Shown: positions 43,652 to 53,094, counted from the stretch's first letter. The stretch: 64,000 nt of DNA from Roseibium porphyridii (GCF_026191725.2 NZ_CP120863.1:3514001-3578000), one strand, 5' to 3'. The notes: a model not told the origin generated them from the letters alone. A program made the numbers and translations.

Positions 43652-45205
43652 ATGTTCACACGAATGATCGCCGTGCTGGCAATAATGATCGCAGGGACAG
43701 CTCCGGCGCTCGCGAAGCGTGTTGCCCTGGTTCTCGGCAACGGCGCATACGAACACACAGTACCGCTACCCAATCCTGCCAACGATGCAGAACAGATGGC
43801 TACCAAACTGCGTAGCCTGGGTTTTGATGTCGTTGCAGGTCAGGATCAGACCTATAATGACATGCGCAGATCCGTCATGAACTTCGCAAAGAAGGCTTAT
43901 GGCGCAGAGATTGCGATTCTGTTTTACGCGGGGCATGGCCTCCAGGTCGGCGGCCAGAACCACCTTGTGCCTATCGACGCCACGATTGAAGACGAAACCT
44001 CTCTGGATTTCGAGACCATCACGGTCGATTTCATCATGCGCCAGATGTCCAAGGACGTGAAAGTGCAGATGGTGTTCCTTGACGCATGCCGCGATAACCC
44101 GCTTGCGCGCACGCTGTCACGGCGCATGGGACCGACACGCTCAGGAAGCGTTGGTCAGGGTCTTGCTGAAATCAAGATTGAAGAAACCGGTGGCGAAGGT
44201 TCGGTAATCGCATTTGCAACCAGTCCTGGCGATGTCGCTCTTGACGGTGAAGGTACGAACTCTCCGTTCACCTCCGCATTGATCCGGCATATCGATACAC
44301 CGAACGCATCGATCCAAACCGTCATGACCCGTGTTACCGGCGACGTCTACCAGGAAACTGAAAAACGTCAGCGTCCTTGGGTCAATGCTTCCCTGATTGG
44401 CGAAGTGTTCCTCAACAAGCAGGCTGCGGTGGCAAGCGGACCGACGACCGAAGTTGCGTCGCTCGGCACAACGCCTACGACGACACCTCAGCCCGTCGCG
44501 ACAACTCCCTCAGTTGCTGCAACCACGCAGTCCACAATTGACTGGGAGCGTGAAAAGCTGATCTGGGAAACGGCCAAGGCAAGCAATACGGTTGACGATT
44601 ACCAGTCGTACCTCGATGCCTATCCGAATGGCACTTTCACGAACTTTGCTCGTAACAGCATCAAGCGCTTGCAATCCGGAAGTCAGGTGGCTGCAGTCAA
44701 CCCAGGTGCCACGGCTGTTCCAGGTCAAGCAGGTGTTGTCTCGACTATGCCTGACCCGCAAAAGGCCATCCCAGGTACACAGGCAACCGAATCTTCGCTT
44801 GGCTGGAACCGGACTGCTCGTCGTGAAGTGCAAACCCGTCTCAACCTTGCAGGATTTGACGTGGGCCGTCCGGATGGCGCTTTCGGGCCAAAGACCCGCG
44901 CAGGTGTCACTGGTTGGCAGACAGCTAACGGCATCGTACCGACTGGCTTCTTCACGCCTGCGCAATATGCTCTGCTAACGACGCAAACAGCTACTCAGTA
45001 CGCTGCCTATCAAGCAGAAGTGCGGCGCAAGCAACAGGCCGCAGCAGCCTCGCGCAGCAGCACTAGCAGGTCGACAACGACCCGTCGTAACAACAACACC
45101 ACGACCACACGGCGCAGCAACAACGGTGGCGGTGTAAACCCGGCCGGTGCAGCGTTCATTGGCGGTGTTGTCGGTGGCATTATCGGTGGCGCAATCGGCC
45201 GCTGA
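43652..45205 (+). CDS. Periplasmic caspase-like protein with PG-binding domain
   Basis: 517 residues. A signal peptide (ending PALAKR region, about residue 21) exports it. The peptidase C14 (caspase-like) domain spans about 23-250 with the His in FYAGHGLQVGGQNHLVPIDA and the Cys in MVFLDACRDNPLA. A Thr/Pro linker and a small repeat (WETAKASNTVDDYQSYLDAYPNG) follow. Then comes a peptidoglycan-binding-like domain (QTRLNLAGFDVGRPDGAFGPKTRAGVTGWQ), a Ser/Thr/Arg/Asn-rich stretch and a glycine-zipper end (GGVVGGIIGGAIGR). It is likely a cell-wall or membrane-associated protease of unknown substrate. It lies next to the Ton-like genes, divided from exbD only by a terminator. Confidence 0.85.
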   Translation: MFTRMIAVLAIMIAGTAPALAKRVALVLGNGAYEHTVPLPNPANDAEQMATKLRSLGFDVVAGQDQTYNDMRRSVMNFAKKAYGAEIAILFYAGHGLQVGGQNHLVPIDATIEDETSLDFETITVDFIMRQMSKDVKVQMVFLDACRDNPLARTLSRRMGPTRSGSVGQGLAEIKIEETGGEGSVIAFATSPGDVALDGEGTNSPFTSALIRHIDTPNASIQTVMTRVTGDVYQETEKRQRPWVNASLIGEVFLNKQAAVASGPTTEVASLGTTPTTTPQPVATTPSVAATTQSTIDWEREKLIWETAKASNTVDDYQSYLDAYPNGTFTNFARNSIKRLQSGSQVAAVNPGATAVPGQAGVVSTMPDPQKAIPGTQATESSLGWNRTARREVQTRLNLAGFDVGRPDGAFGPKTRAGVTGWQTANGIVPTGFFTPAQYALLTTQTATQYAAYQAEVRRKQQAAAASRSSTSRSTTTRRNNNTTTTRRSNNGGGVNPAGAAFIGGVVGGIIGGAIGR

Positions 45206-45224
45206 CGAAACCGACATCCAAGAC

Positions 45225-45257
45225 AAAAAAGCCCGGCTCAAAAGGCCGGGCTTTTTT
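45225..45257. terminator. Bidirectional terminator
   Basis: A GC stem (45231-45237 with 45245-45251) extended by A6/T6 (45225-45230 and 45252-45257) works on both strands. It separates the caspase-like gene from the convergent exbD gene. Confidence 0.85.
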
Positions 45258-45287
45258 CGTGAAAGACTCGGTGTCGCAAGGCCTGCC

Positions 45288-45713
45288 TCAGTTCAGTTTA
45301 AGGCTGATCCGCTTGAGATTGGATGTGCGGGCCTCATCGAGTATCTCAATCACACTCTGAAATTCGGTGCCTTTTGCAGGAAGCAGAATAGCGCTATCCG
45401 CGCCAAGCCCTGCCAAGCGGTTCAATTCGCCCGACAGCTCCTCCAGTTTCAACGTGCTTCCATTGACGACAATGGTTGATCCTTCTACTCCATCGCCCTG
45501 CCCGATCTGAATTAAAACAGAAGGAGCACCGTCGTTTATCTGCTGATCGTTTGTCTTTTCTGCCGGCTCGCTGCCAATACCAACATCGAGCGGTCGCCAG
45601 ACACCGAAAGTGGAGGACAACAGGAAGAACATGATCAAGATAAAGATCACGTCGATCAATGGCGTTAGAGGAATGCGCCTGCGTTTTGCAAGCGGCGTCT
45701 GAATGGACAGCAT
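45288..45713 (-). CDS. exbD: ExbD/TolR-family protein, canonical Asp
   Basis: 141 residues: a short cytoplasmic start, one membrane helix with the proton-channel Asp D21 in PLTPLIDVIFILIMFFLL, and a periplasmic ExbD/TolR domain with the ends VLIQIGQGDG and FQSVIEILDEARTSNLKRISLKLN. With ExbB it would convert proton flow into motion of a TonB-like protein. It is divergent from the DUF1036-exbB operon. Confidence 0.88.
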   Translation of the reverse strand: MLSIQTPLAKRRRIPLTPLIDVIFILIMFFLLSSTFGVWRPLDVGIGSEPAEKTNDQQINDGAPSVLIQIGQGDGVEGSTIVVNGSTLKLEELSGELNRLAGLGADSAILLPAKGTEFQSVIEILDEARTSNLKRISLKLN

Positions 45714-45850
45714 CTATATTAGCTTCGTTGGCACTTTGGGCACCAATGTCTCGTATTCTTTTAAGATGTACAATCCTAATCCCTGATTTGACCCGGATCA
45801 CGCATTTCCTTAGCGTTGTGCTGGGAAGCAAGAAATTAGGTAACCGCTTG

Positions 45851-46303
45851 ATGTCGCAAGCACAAAACACAGAACTTAGCGATAGAGACATCTTTCGCAA
45901 ATACACTCTGCTCGGCGTGTTTGCCTGTCTGGCGTGCTTTGCTCTGCCTCAGAAGGCGGAAGCAGGTTTGAGGGTGTGCAATGGCTCTGTCGACCTTGTG
46001 AATGTTGCGATCGGCTATGAAACCGATGAAGGCATTAGAACGGAAGGCTGGTGGACGATCACCTCGAATGCCTGCAGCCAGGTTCTGCAGGAACCGCTTA
46101 AAAGCGCCGGGTACTTTCTTCATGTGGCAGATGGATTCGGTGAAGGCAGACTTGTCGGCGACATTACTCTTTGCATTCGTGAAGAAAAATTCGTTGTGTA
46201 TGATGGTGACCAATGCTGGCAACGCGGTTTAATCGAAGCAGACTTTTTTCAGATTGAAACCGGAGGAGCTGAAGACTGGACCGTCCTGCTGTCTTATGAC
46301 TGA
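45851..46303 (+). CDS. DUF1036 family periplasmic protein
   Basis: 150 residues from the ATG at 45851; the frame is open further upstream but overlaps exbD. A signal-type segment (TLLGVFACLACFALPQKAEA) is followed by GLRVCNGSVDLVNVAIGYETDEGIRTEGWWTITSNACSQVL, the DUF1036 pattern with conserved Cys. Function unknown. It is the first gene of the group that ends with exbB, so it probably works with the Ton-like system. Confidence 0.75.
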   Translation: MSQAQNTELSDRDIFRKYTLLGVFACLACFALPQKAEAGLRVCNGSVDLVNVAIGYETDEGIRTEGWWTITSNACSQVLQEPLKSAGYFLHVADGFGEGRLVGDITLCIREEKFVVYDGDQCWQRGLIEADFFQIETGGAEDWTVLLSYD

Positions 46304-46369
46304 ATGAGATCTCACTTTACTGGGTTCCGATCAGGCGGTTTCACCGGTGCATTATTTTGGGGGGTGTAT

Positions 46370-46801
46370 ATGCAAAAAATTGTTCGGACTGCCATGCTGG
46401 CTCTGTTAGGAATTGCTTTCGCAAACCCTGTCCTGGCACAGGACACCGGCGGAAAGATCGGTCTGGAACTCAACCACACGCAGCCGACAGCGGATGGTGG
46501 GTGCCGCCTTTCCATTATCGCGACAAATGGCCTGGAAAGACCAATGAACCAGCTTGGCTTGGAAATGGTCGCCTTCAATAAGGATGGCCTTGTCGATCAA
46601 TTTCTGCGCCTTGATTTCACTCGTATTTCAGCCGGGAAGACTAAAGTTCTTCAATTCGATCTTGCAGGTAAAGCCTGTGACAGCCTCTCCAGGCTGCATA
46701 TAAACGACGTTCTGAACTGCGTACCGCCGGCCATTTCAGATGTTTATTGTCCGGATTTACTGGATTTGAAAAACCGCACCGAGATTCAATTCGGTGACTA
46801 A
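46370..46801 (+). CDS. Secreted protein in the exbB operon
   Basis: 143 residues from the ATG at 46370 (GGGGGGTG upstream). A signal peptide ends at VLAQ (about residue 24). The mature part contains four Cys (GGCRLS, GKACDS, NCVPP, VYCPD) that can form disulfides and a likely beta-sandwich ([19 protein letters not shown]). No family was recognised. It lies between the DUF1036 and exbB genes, 66 and 35 bases away. Confidence 0.7.
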   Translation: MQKIVRTAMLALLGIAFANPVLAQDTGGKIGLELNHTQPTADGGCRLSIIATNGLERPMNQLGLEMVAFNKDGLVDQFLRLDFTRISAGKTKVLQFDLAGKACDSLSRLHINDVLNCVPPAISDVYCPDLLDLKNRTEIQFGD

Positions 46802-46836
46802 GCGATTGTCTGCCGACAACGGGACCCGACCAATTT

Positions 46837-47508
46837 ATGGGTGATACATTTTCTTCTCTTTTGGAGCTGGGCGGACCGGTAGTCCTCATACTGCTTGTCA
46901 TTTCGATCGCCGCACTTGCTGTGATTCTGGCCAAAGTGTTTCAGTTTGCCAGTGCGCGCGTCGGCCGGCACGGACTGGTTCGCCAAGCAGTGACCCAGTG
47001 GCGGACCGGCGAGCGAAATACGGCTGCTCAGAACCTTATCAAGGACCGCTCGCTTTCAGCCGCCTTGGTGCGCAATGCAATGGATGCCATTCAGATGCTG
47101 GACCAGCAGCCGCTCTCGTCACAAGAACGAGACATTCGTGAGGAACGATTGCGGGAGGAGATTTCGGCGCGTGCTGCGGACCGCCTTTTCGCACTGGCCA
47201 GCTGGCTGAAAGCGCTCGATCTCGTCACGCAGATTGCGCCGCTGCTGGGACTGTTCGGCACGGTTCTCGGTATGATCGATACCTTTCAAACGCTGCAGGA
47301 ATCCGGCGCTGCAGCAAATCCGGCAACACTTGCCGGCGGAATTTGGGTGGCTCTGTTGACGACCGCTTGTGGGCTCGCGGTGGCCATACCAGTCTCTGTT
47401 GCGGTGACATGGTTCGAGACCCGGTTGGAAAAAGAACGAGCAGCTCTTGAAGTGCTTTTGACCGGTGTTTTTACCGCTGGCAGCTCTTCGACCGTTGCTT
47501 CAACGTAG
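46837..47508 (+). CDS. exbB: ExbB/TolQ/MotA-family proton channel protein
   Basis: 223 residues with three membrane helices: residues 12-33, then [20 protein letters not shown] and [22 protein letters not shown]. These are the family core with the small-residue channel wall. A basic cytoplasmic loop lies between the first two. It forms the pentamer around ExbD. Its end overlaps the end of the convergent tonB-like gene by nine bases. Confidence 0.9.
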   Translation: MGDTFSSLLELGGPVVLILLVISIAALAVILAKVFQFASARVGRHGLVRQAVTQWRTGERNTAAQNLIKDRSLSAALVRNAMDAIQMLDQQPLSSQERDIREERLREEISARAADRLFALASWLKALDLVTQIAPLLGLFGTVLGMIDTFQTLQESGAAANPATLAGGIWVALLTTACGLAVAIPVSVAVTWFETRLEKERAALEVLLTGVFTAGSSSTVAST

Positions 47509-49296
47509 AACTTTGAACGCTGACAGCGAATAAACCCCTGGTGCTTCAAGCACCTCGGCAATCCTGTTTGCCCCGAGTTTGCTGAAGCGGCGTGGTTGCC
47601 GATCTTTGGGGCGGTTCCAGATCGCCAGCAAAAGGGCCGTTTCTTCTTCGACCCTTGAGATCAGCGTTACAGGAATGGCAAATCGCCATCCGCCTGCCGT
47701 CACGGCGTTCGATGCTGGTAAGACGAACTCACGGCCGTCATGAATGCTTCCGGCGTCGTCAATCAGATAGATTTCCGGCGGTCCCTTACCGTTCAACTCC
47801 AGTCCAGCTGTTTCAGCCGCGGCGATCCGTTCAATCGGCAAATCGCGTTGGATGAGCCCGGAAACACTGGATCCGCTTTTGACGACGGTCCTTTCAAGCT
47901 CAACCAAACCTGCCGCCTCAATACCGTTAGAAAACCCGATGGCATCCAGCAGAGCACATTGGGGCCGTGTCACGAGCCGCAATTCGATATTGGCCTCATA
48001 GCCCTGGCTTGCCGCGAAACTCTGGTCGAAAACCGCAAATGGTGCGATGCCTGCTCCGAAGGCAGTTACTGATGCCGTGTCCGTTCCTGCAGACATCACC
48101 GAAAGATGTGCGCACTCTCCGGCATCATAGCCAGCGACATAGTTCGTGACCTTTGCCAGTGGATCGATGCTCGCAAGTTCAACGGGCGGAACATTCGGTG
48201 TTGGGTCTGAGGACTGCGGCGATGCGGATATGGCTGACTGTTGAGGTTCGCTTGGTGAAATTGCTGAAAGCTCCGTCTCCGAAGGACGAATGGCCGCGAG
48301 TTGTTGCTCCGCCGGTTGCACCGTTTGAACTGAGGTCGTGGGCGTCGCTACTGTGACCGAACTGGGTTCAACGGTGTTGCTTACAGCCCCCCCTTGGGGC
48401 GAAGGCACCAGAGGTGACACAGTTTGCGTTGAAGCTGCTTCAACAGATGTGACGGCGAACGCATCGTTCTCGCTTTGAGAGGGCGTAACAGCCGTGACGG
48501 GCACCGCCACTTCAACTAAAGGCTCATCGGAGGCGACAACACCATCGATCTCAGTCGAAACAGAACTCGCCGTCACAGGACTAACGATACTTGTCGGTTC
48601 GGTAACAGGTGCAGAATTGACCGTGGCTGCGTTTGATCCTGAACTCGCGGGTGGTGGTGCACTAGTTGGTGTAATCACGGCCGTTGCTGCAACAGGTGCG
48701 AGCGATGCCACGGTGCTAGTCGGGGGCGCTACCTGTGCAGCTTCGGTCACGGTCGAAGGAACTGTGGTTGAAGCCTCGCCAACACTGGGATCAACTGTTT
48801 CCACCGATGTCGGTTCGGTCCGGTTGAGCGGCAGCGGATCACTTTCAGTTGCACTTTTTTCCTCAGCCTCAACAACCATCGCACCGCTCGCGTCAACCAT
48901 GGCAAGCGGGGTGGCCGGTAAACTGGAGACCTGCACAGTCGGCGTTTGCACTGGTTGGAGAGCTGTACTTTCAATCGGCTGAGAAACAATCGAGGACGGT
49001 TGTTGAAGTATGGGTTGCGAAGGTTCCGTCGCTTTGACGACCGAGACGTTGTCAGGTGCGATCATCTCCTTTGGAGCTGTTGCGACAGCGGATATTGCCT
49101 CAAATTCCAGACCACCGCTTTCAAGCACGATTTCCGCTTCAGGTGGAACCGCCGGTTCCTGAACTTTCCAGGAGAAATCCTCCAGCCCAAACAGAACAAT
49201 TGAAACATGTGCAGCTAACGACGTTCCCAATACAGCCGGCCAGATATAGCCAGGGATGCCCCAGTGTCCATCCTGATTGTAGAGGACCGTTGTCAC
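47500..49296 (-). CDS. TonB-like protein sharing the PpkA periplasmic domain
   Basis: 598 residues. One membrane helix at about 18-38 contains S26-x3-H30 (TSLAAHVS), the Ser/His pair essential in TonB. A long Val/Pro/Thr/Ser-rich periplasmic linker follows (about 40-385), with a short tandem repeat ([13 protein letters not shown]). The C-terminal 210 residues are not a TonB_C domain. They match the C-terminal domain of the kinase at 49746-51653: [61 protein letters not shown]. It overlaps the preceding exbD by four bases. Inferred role: energy transducer of the ExbBD pair acting on a T6SS-linked periplasmic partner. Confidence 0.75.
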   Translation of the reverse strand: MTTVLYNQDGHWGIPGYIWPAVLGTSLAAHVSIVLFGLEDFSWKVQEPAVPPEAEIVLESGGLEFEAISAVATAPKEMIAPDNVSVVKATEPSQPILQQPSSIVSQPIESTALQPVQTPTVQVSSLPATPLAMVDASGAMVVEAEEKSATESDPLPLNRTEPTSVETVDPSVGEASTTVPSTVTEAAQVAPPTSTVASLAPVAATAVITPTSAPPPASSGSNAATVNSAPVTEPTSIVSPVTASSVSTEIDGVVASDEPLVEVAVPVTAVTPSQSENDAFAVTSVEAASTQTVSPLVPSPQGGAVSNTVEPSSVTVATPTTSVQTVQPAEQQLAAIRPSETELSAISPSEPQQSAISASPQSSDPTPNVPPVELASIDPLAKVTNYVAGYDAGECAHLSVMSAGTDTASVTAFGAGIAPFAVFDQSFAASQGYEANIELRLVTRPQCALLDAIGFSNGIEAAGLVELERTVVKSGSSVSGLIQRDLPIERIAAAETAGLELNGKGPPEIYLIDDAGSIHDGREFVLPASNAVTAGGWRFAIPVTLISRVEEETALLLAIWNRPKDRQPRRFSKLGANRIAEVLEAPGVYSLSAFKVLR

Positions 49297-49715
49297 GTGC
49301 CATCCGCCTCGATGGTGACAAGCGTTATCTTTCGAATCCCACCTGCCTTGAGATCCTCGGCAAGCGCTGTCAGATCTCCCATTTTGGTGCGTCGATCAAC
49401 CTGAAGGGTCAGTTTATCGGATACGTCAGCACTGCTCTTGAGAAAGGCCGCGAGCTCGTCTGCCCCCAACCTGTTGCCATCAAGCCAAATCTCGCCCGAT
49501 TTATCGAGAGCAAGACTGCCTTGAATGCTTCCGCTCCCTTCGTCACTGACGGTTTCTGCCCATTGAAAGTCATCCGGCAAAGGTGGACGAAGTGTTCCCG
49601 CGACCAGCAAAAACAACAACAACAGAAAAACAACATTGATAAGCGCCAGCGAAGCATCAGCTCTCCGCTGTGGGATCAGCTCTTGAAGATGTATCGGTTT
49701 CGTATAGCGCTTCAC
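49293..49715 (-). CDS. exbD: Second ExbD-like protein, channel Asp replaced
   Basis: 140 residues with one membrane helix (about 22-42) and a periplasmic ExbD-type domain ending [16 protein letters not shown]. The helix reads SLALINVVFLLLLFLLV. In ExbD proteins the position of N27 is the proton-carrying Asp (compare LIDVIFILIMFF in the protein at 45288-45713). This copy therefore should not conduct protons alone. It is coupled to the TonB-like gene by ATGA and belongs to the T6SS operon. A mixed ExbD dimer with the canonical copy is a possibility. Confidence 0.8.
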   Translation of the reverse strand: MKRYTKPIHLQELIPQRRADASLALINVVFLLLLFLLVAGTLRPPLPDDFQWAETVSDEGSGSIQGSLALDKSGEIWLDGNRLGADELAAFLKSSADVSDKLTLQVDRRTKMGDLTALAEDLKAGGIRKITLVTIEADGT

Positions 49716-49745
49716 TACAAATTCACACTCATCGGCGACGGTCCT

Positions 49746-51653
49746 TTATGGAACCACCTTGACGGTCGTAGCCGTTGCACGCAAGACCGCAACTTCCTGC
49801 ATGAGGTTGTCAAAAAAGGCCGACGCCTGTTTCTCCGATCGGTTTGAAAGTGACTGCGCGACGTCAGGTCCAACCATGGCGATCACCAGGCCAGTTTCTT
49901 CCACAGCGCTTTTCAAGCTCAGTGGAACTACAAATCCCGCACCGCCATTGTCGGTCTGAAGGAATGGTGACAGGTTCACGACTTCTCCCTTGCTGCCAAC
50001 ATAGAGCAAGCCGAGCTCCCCGGTTGTCGGATCATAACCGGAAATTCGGCCAGCCATATTGCTTCCGTTCGGAATGACGGTGCGCTGCATGTCGAGATGA
50101 AGTTCTGTCTTGGCGTTCCCCTCAGGTGTGCCTCTGAGGAATGCCACGGCCGGACACTGATCATCGCTGACCAGGTTAACCTGAATCTTGGCCTCAAACC
50201 CCTGAGACTGCGTGAAATCGCTGTCAAAAGCGATAAACGGCGGGGTCCGTGAGGCAAAACCTTCAATTTCTGCCGACCGGCTCGCAATCTCGACGGGCTG
50301 GAGATACATGCAATCGCCAGCCTGATAACTGCTGACAAAATTTCGAATTCTGTCCTCGGGTTTCAAAGCCTCTTGAGATTGATCCTGTTGCGGCGTGATC
50401 GGAGGTGGCACATTGATATCAGTTTCATTGCCATTTACCGGGGGACGTTGATCCTGGTTGTCAGGTATCGGAATGTCCGGAACCGTATTTTTCGCGTCAT
50501 CTGTAGTTGACGACGTCTCCTTGCCAGAGGATTCGCCTGACGATCCATCATCTGGCGTCAGGTCCGTCGGCTGTGTTGGCGCTTCAGGTGCATTGTCTCG
50601 TGGCGGAGCAACCAGAACAGGTTTTTGATCCTGATCAGGCACTGACTGACCAACAATAAAATAGACGCCGCCTGCTCCAAGTCCGGCAAAACCAAGCAGT
50701 GAAAGAGCGACAAGAATACGCCGTCCCCAATTGGCGGGCGGTGCTTCGTAATCAAGTGCGGACTGTTCCGGCGGCGGTGACGATGTCCTGATCACCGTCT
50801 TGTCTGGCATCTGGCGGCCCAGAGGTGCTCCGAGCGTCCAATCGGCGATCTCAGCCATGCTGGCAGGACGGTTCGCCGGGTCGGGCTGCAGCATTGCTTC
50901 AAGCAGCGGACGGAAACGATTGTCGATGCCGTCCAGCGAAGGCACAATCCGTCGCTTCTCAACGATCTGCGCCTGCGTACCCCCCATGTCAATCTGCTTG
51001 CCCGTCAAGGCTTCTGCAATCACAAGGCCGAGGGAATAGATATCGCTTCGAGCTGTGACCTTGCCGTCGAATATGCCGACCTGTTCCGGCGAGACATAAT
51101 TGACCTTTCCGGCAAAGCCGTCGCCAATGATTGTCGGTCCTCCCGTATTGGCGCGTGAAATACCGAAGTCGATTATCTTGGCCTGCCCGACATCACTGTT
51201 TTGCAGAATAATATTGTCGGGAGACAGATCGCGGTGAATGACTTCCTTGTCGTGAACCGCCTGCAGTGCAGAAGCCAGCCGCTGGACAAGTCTGTAAACC
51301 GCTTCAGGCTCTAGCGGCCCGGATTCCAGGCGCGAGTGCAACGAGGGGCCACTGACAAACTCCATGGCCAGGTAGTAAACGCCCAAAGTCGGCTCTTTGG
51401 CGAAGACATAGTATTGCGTCAAAGCGTCGTGCTTGAGATTCCGGAGGATTTTGGCTTCCCGCTTGAAGAGGTCGACAATCATCGTGTCCCGGGAAAAGCT
51501 TGCCAGCAGGACTTTGATCGCGACGGGGTCGCCACTTTCCACGTCGCGTGCGCGATAGACCGTTCCGATACCCCCGTCGGCAATGTGCTCCTCAATCTCA
51601 TAGAGATTGTTGAGACGCGTTCCTTGCGGCAGCAAATTGTCGGCCGGGTTCAT
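49746..51653 (-). CDS. ppkA: T6SS Ser/Thr kinase PpkA (TagE) with periplasmic domain
   Basis: 635 residues. The kinase domain covers about 18-270: glycine loop IADGGIGTVY, K47, HRDLSPDN (140-147), DFG (162-164) and SPE (188-190). One membrane helix (312-335) and an acidic, Pro-rich linker lead to a periplasmic domain (about 437-635) also found in the TonB-like protein. In other T6SS this kinase phosphorylates the FHA protein or TssL and starts assembly. Located directly after pppA in the operon, it forms the usual switch with that phosphatase. The sensor domain differs from the vWA domain of Pseudomonas PpkA. Confidence 0.9.
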   Translation of the reverse strand: MNPADNLLPQGTRLNNLYEIEEHIADGGIGTVYRARDVESGDPVAIKVLLASFSRDTMIVDLFKREAKILRNLKHDALTQYYVFAKEPTLGVYYLAMEFVSGPSLHSRLESGPLEPEAVYRLVQRLASALQAVHDKEVIHRDLSPDNIILQNSDVGQAKIIDFGISRANTGGPTIIGDGFAGKVNYVSPEQVGIFDGKVTARSDIYSLGLVIAEALTGKQIDMGGTQAQIVEKRRIVPSLDGIDNRFRPLLEAMLQPDPANRPASMAEIADWTLGAPLGRQMPDKTVIRTSSPPPEQSALDYEAPPANWGRRILVALSLLGFAGLGAGGVYFIVGQSVPDQDQKPVLVAPPRDNAPEAPTQPTDLTPDDGSSGESSGKETSSTTDDAKNTVPDIPIPDNQDQRPPVNGNETDINVPPPITPQQDQSQEALKPEDRIRNFVSSYQAGDCMYLQPVEIASRSAEIEGFASRTPPFIAFDSDFTQSQGFEAKIQVNLVSDDQCPAVAFLRGTPEGNAKTELHLDMQRTVIPNGSNMAGRISGYDPTTGELGLLYVGSKGEVVNLSPFLQTDNGGAGFVVPLSLKSAVEETGLVIAMVGPDVAQSLSNRSEKQASAFFDNLMQEVAVLRATATTVKVVP

Positions 51654-51666
51654 CAGCAGCTGCTCC

Positions 51667-52416
51667 TCAAACCGCTACGTTGCGGTCAAAATCCACGATT
51701 ACGACGGTCACGTTGTCGCTTCCGCCGCCCTCAAGTGCACCATTGATCAGACTTCGTGCCGTCATGTCAGGCGCACCGTTCATCAGCATCGTCTTGATCA
51801 CCGCATCGTCCAGATGACCGGTCAAGCCGTCGGAACAAAGCAGAAAACGATCACCGGGTCTCAGATTTCCAGACACCAGTTCCAATTCCAGTTCAAGGCC
51901 AGACCCAATTGCTCGCGTAATCACATGTCGCCGCGAAAAGTTTCGAGCCTCTTCTTCGGTCAGAACGTTCTGGTCGACGAGCTCCTGCGCCTCAGTGTGA
52001 TCTGTCGTCAGTTGCTCCAGCATTCCGCCACGAAATCGATAGACACGGCTGTCACCGGCCCAAAGACAGGCAAATGCGCCCGCATACGTCAACAAAGCGA
52101 CAATCGTCGTCCCCATTGCTGCACCGTCAGCTTTGGCTGAGGCGCGCTCTATTCTGTCCTTTGCGACAATCAGCCGGCCTTCAAATTGTTCAAGAAGGTC
52201 CTCGGCGCTGCGCGGGGGTGTAATGCTTGTGAGCGCCTCCTTCACCAGACCAGATGCCATTGCACCACAGTGCATGCCCCCGGCCCCGTCCATTACGGCG
52301 AAGACACCTTTGCCTTCGTCAACCAGATACGCGTCCTCGTTTTCCTCCCGCACCCGTCCTACATGTGTCTGTCCGACCGCGAAGCTTCTAAGGGCTCCTT
52401 GTGTTTTTTCGGTCAT
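51667..52416 (-). CDS. pppA: T6SS PP2C phosphatase PppA
   Basis: 249 residues from the ATG at 52416, which overlaps tagF by ATGA; the frame is open further but the extension is Arg-rich and non-conserved. PP2C motifs: GRVREENEDAYL, VMDGAGGMHCG, LWAGDSRVYRFRGG, LLCSDGLTG and GGSDNVTVVIVDF. It reverses PpkA phosphorylation and so shuts T6SS assembly down. In Agrobacterium tagF and pppA are fused; here they are separate but coupled. Confidence 0.92.
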   Translation of the reverse strand: MTEKTQGALRSFAVGQTHVGRVREENEDAYLVDEGKGVFAVMDGAGGMHCGAMASGLVKEALTSITPPRSAEDLLEQFEGRLIVAKDRIERASAKADGAAMGTTIVALLTYAGAFACLWAGDSRVYRFRGGMLEQLTTDHTEAQELVDQNVLTEEEARNFSRRHVITRAIGSGLELELELVSGNLRPGDRFLLCSDGLTGHLDDAVIKTMLMNGAPDMTARSLINGALEGGGSDNVTVVIVDFDRNVAV

Positions 52417-53090
52417 GTTCGATGATCCTCCGGATGGTATCGCCCATGATTTCCTCCCACCTCTTCTTCCTCGTCTCCTCCGCCTATCTTGTGCTGCTCC
52501 GGCAATATGAGCCATTGAAACGCACTCGCGTCCGGCAGTCCCTGACAGCTGAACTCTATCGGCCGATCTCCAGCCTGGCAGCGAAACTGCGAGATCAGAT
52601 GTTCTCCCGTGCCCGGTGCTGCATCAAGTGCAACTTGGTCCGTTTCACGGAACACGCCGTTCAGACCGTCGGGCGCATCGAGCCTTTTGACGCCAGATTG
52701 AAAGGCCTCAAGCGTCGCATCTTCTTCCAATGTCTCTAGAAGAACGTCCTCGGCCTTGTCATACCAACCTGAGGAGGGAGGTCCTCCCAAACCAGATTCG
52801 GCCGACGCGGCCACTGTAAGCGGGAATTCGCGCCCAACCTTGTCGATGCTCGGCATGAATGCACCGGCAACGGCAGCGCCAAGGTCGCTGTCGCTCTGAG
52901 CCGGCGTCAACCAGAACCGCCAGACCGGCATGGTCATATAGGCCTCCTCCCAGGCTTCTTTTAAATCCAGCCGTGACTGCGCCAGCCCCTTCATGAGAAA
53001 GGGCTCCCACAATCTCATGAAACCAGCTGGACAATTCGCAACAACAAAATCCGCCCGTGCCGCCAGTTTTCCAAAATACCCGGCCCCCAT
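52413..53090 (-). CDS. tagF: T6SS accessory protein TagF (ImpM)
   Basis: 225 residues. The N-terminus GYFGKLAARADFVVANCPAGFMRLWEPFLMKGLAQSR and then WRFWLTPAQ, GREFPL are the TagF pattern. The C-terminal 30 residues are acidic (GGGDEEEEVGG) and not conserved. In other species TagF blocks T6SS assembly post-translationally by binding Fha. It is four bases after tssM and overlaps pppA. Confidence 0.88.
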   Translation of the reverse strand: MGAGYFGKLAARADFVVANCPAGFMRLWEPFLMKGLAQSRLDLKEAWEEAYMTMPVWRFWLTPAQSDSDLGAAVAGAFMPSIDKVGREFPLTVAASAESGLGGPPSSGWYDKAEDVLLETLEEDATLEAFQSGVKRLDAPDGLNGVFRETDQVALDAAPGTGEHLISQFRCQAGDRPIEFSCQGLPDASAFQWLILPEQHKIGGGDEEEEVGGNHGRYHPEDHRT

Positions 53091-53094
53091 GCGC

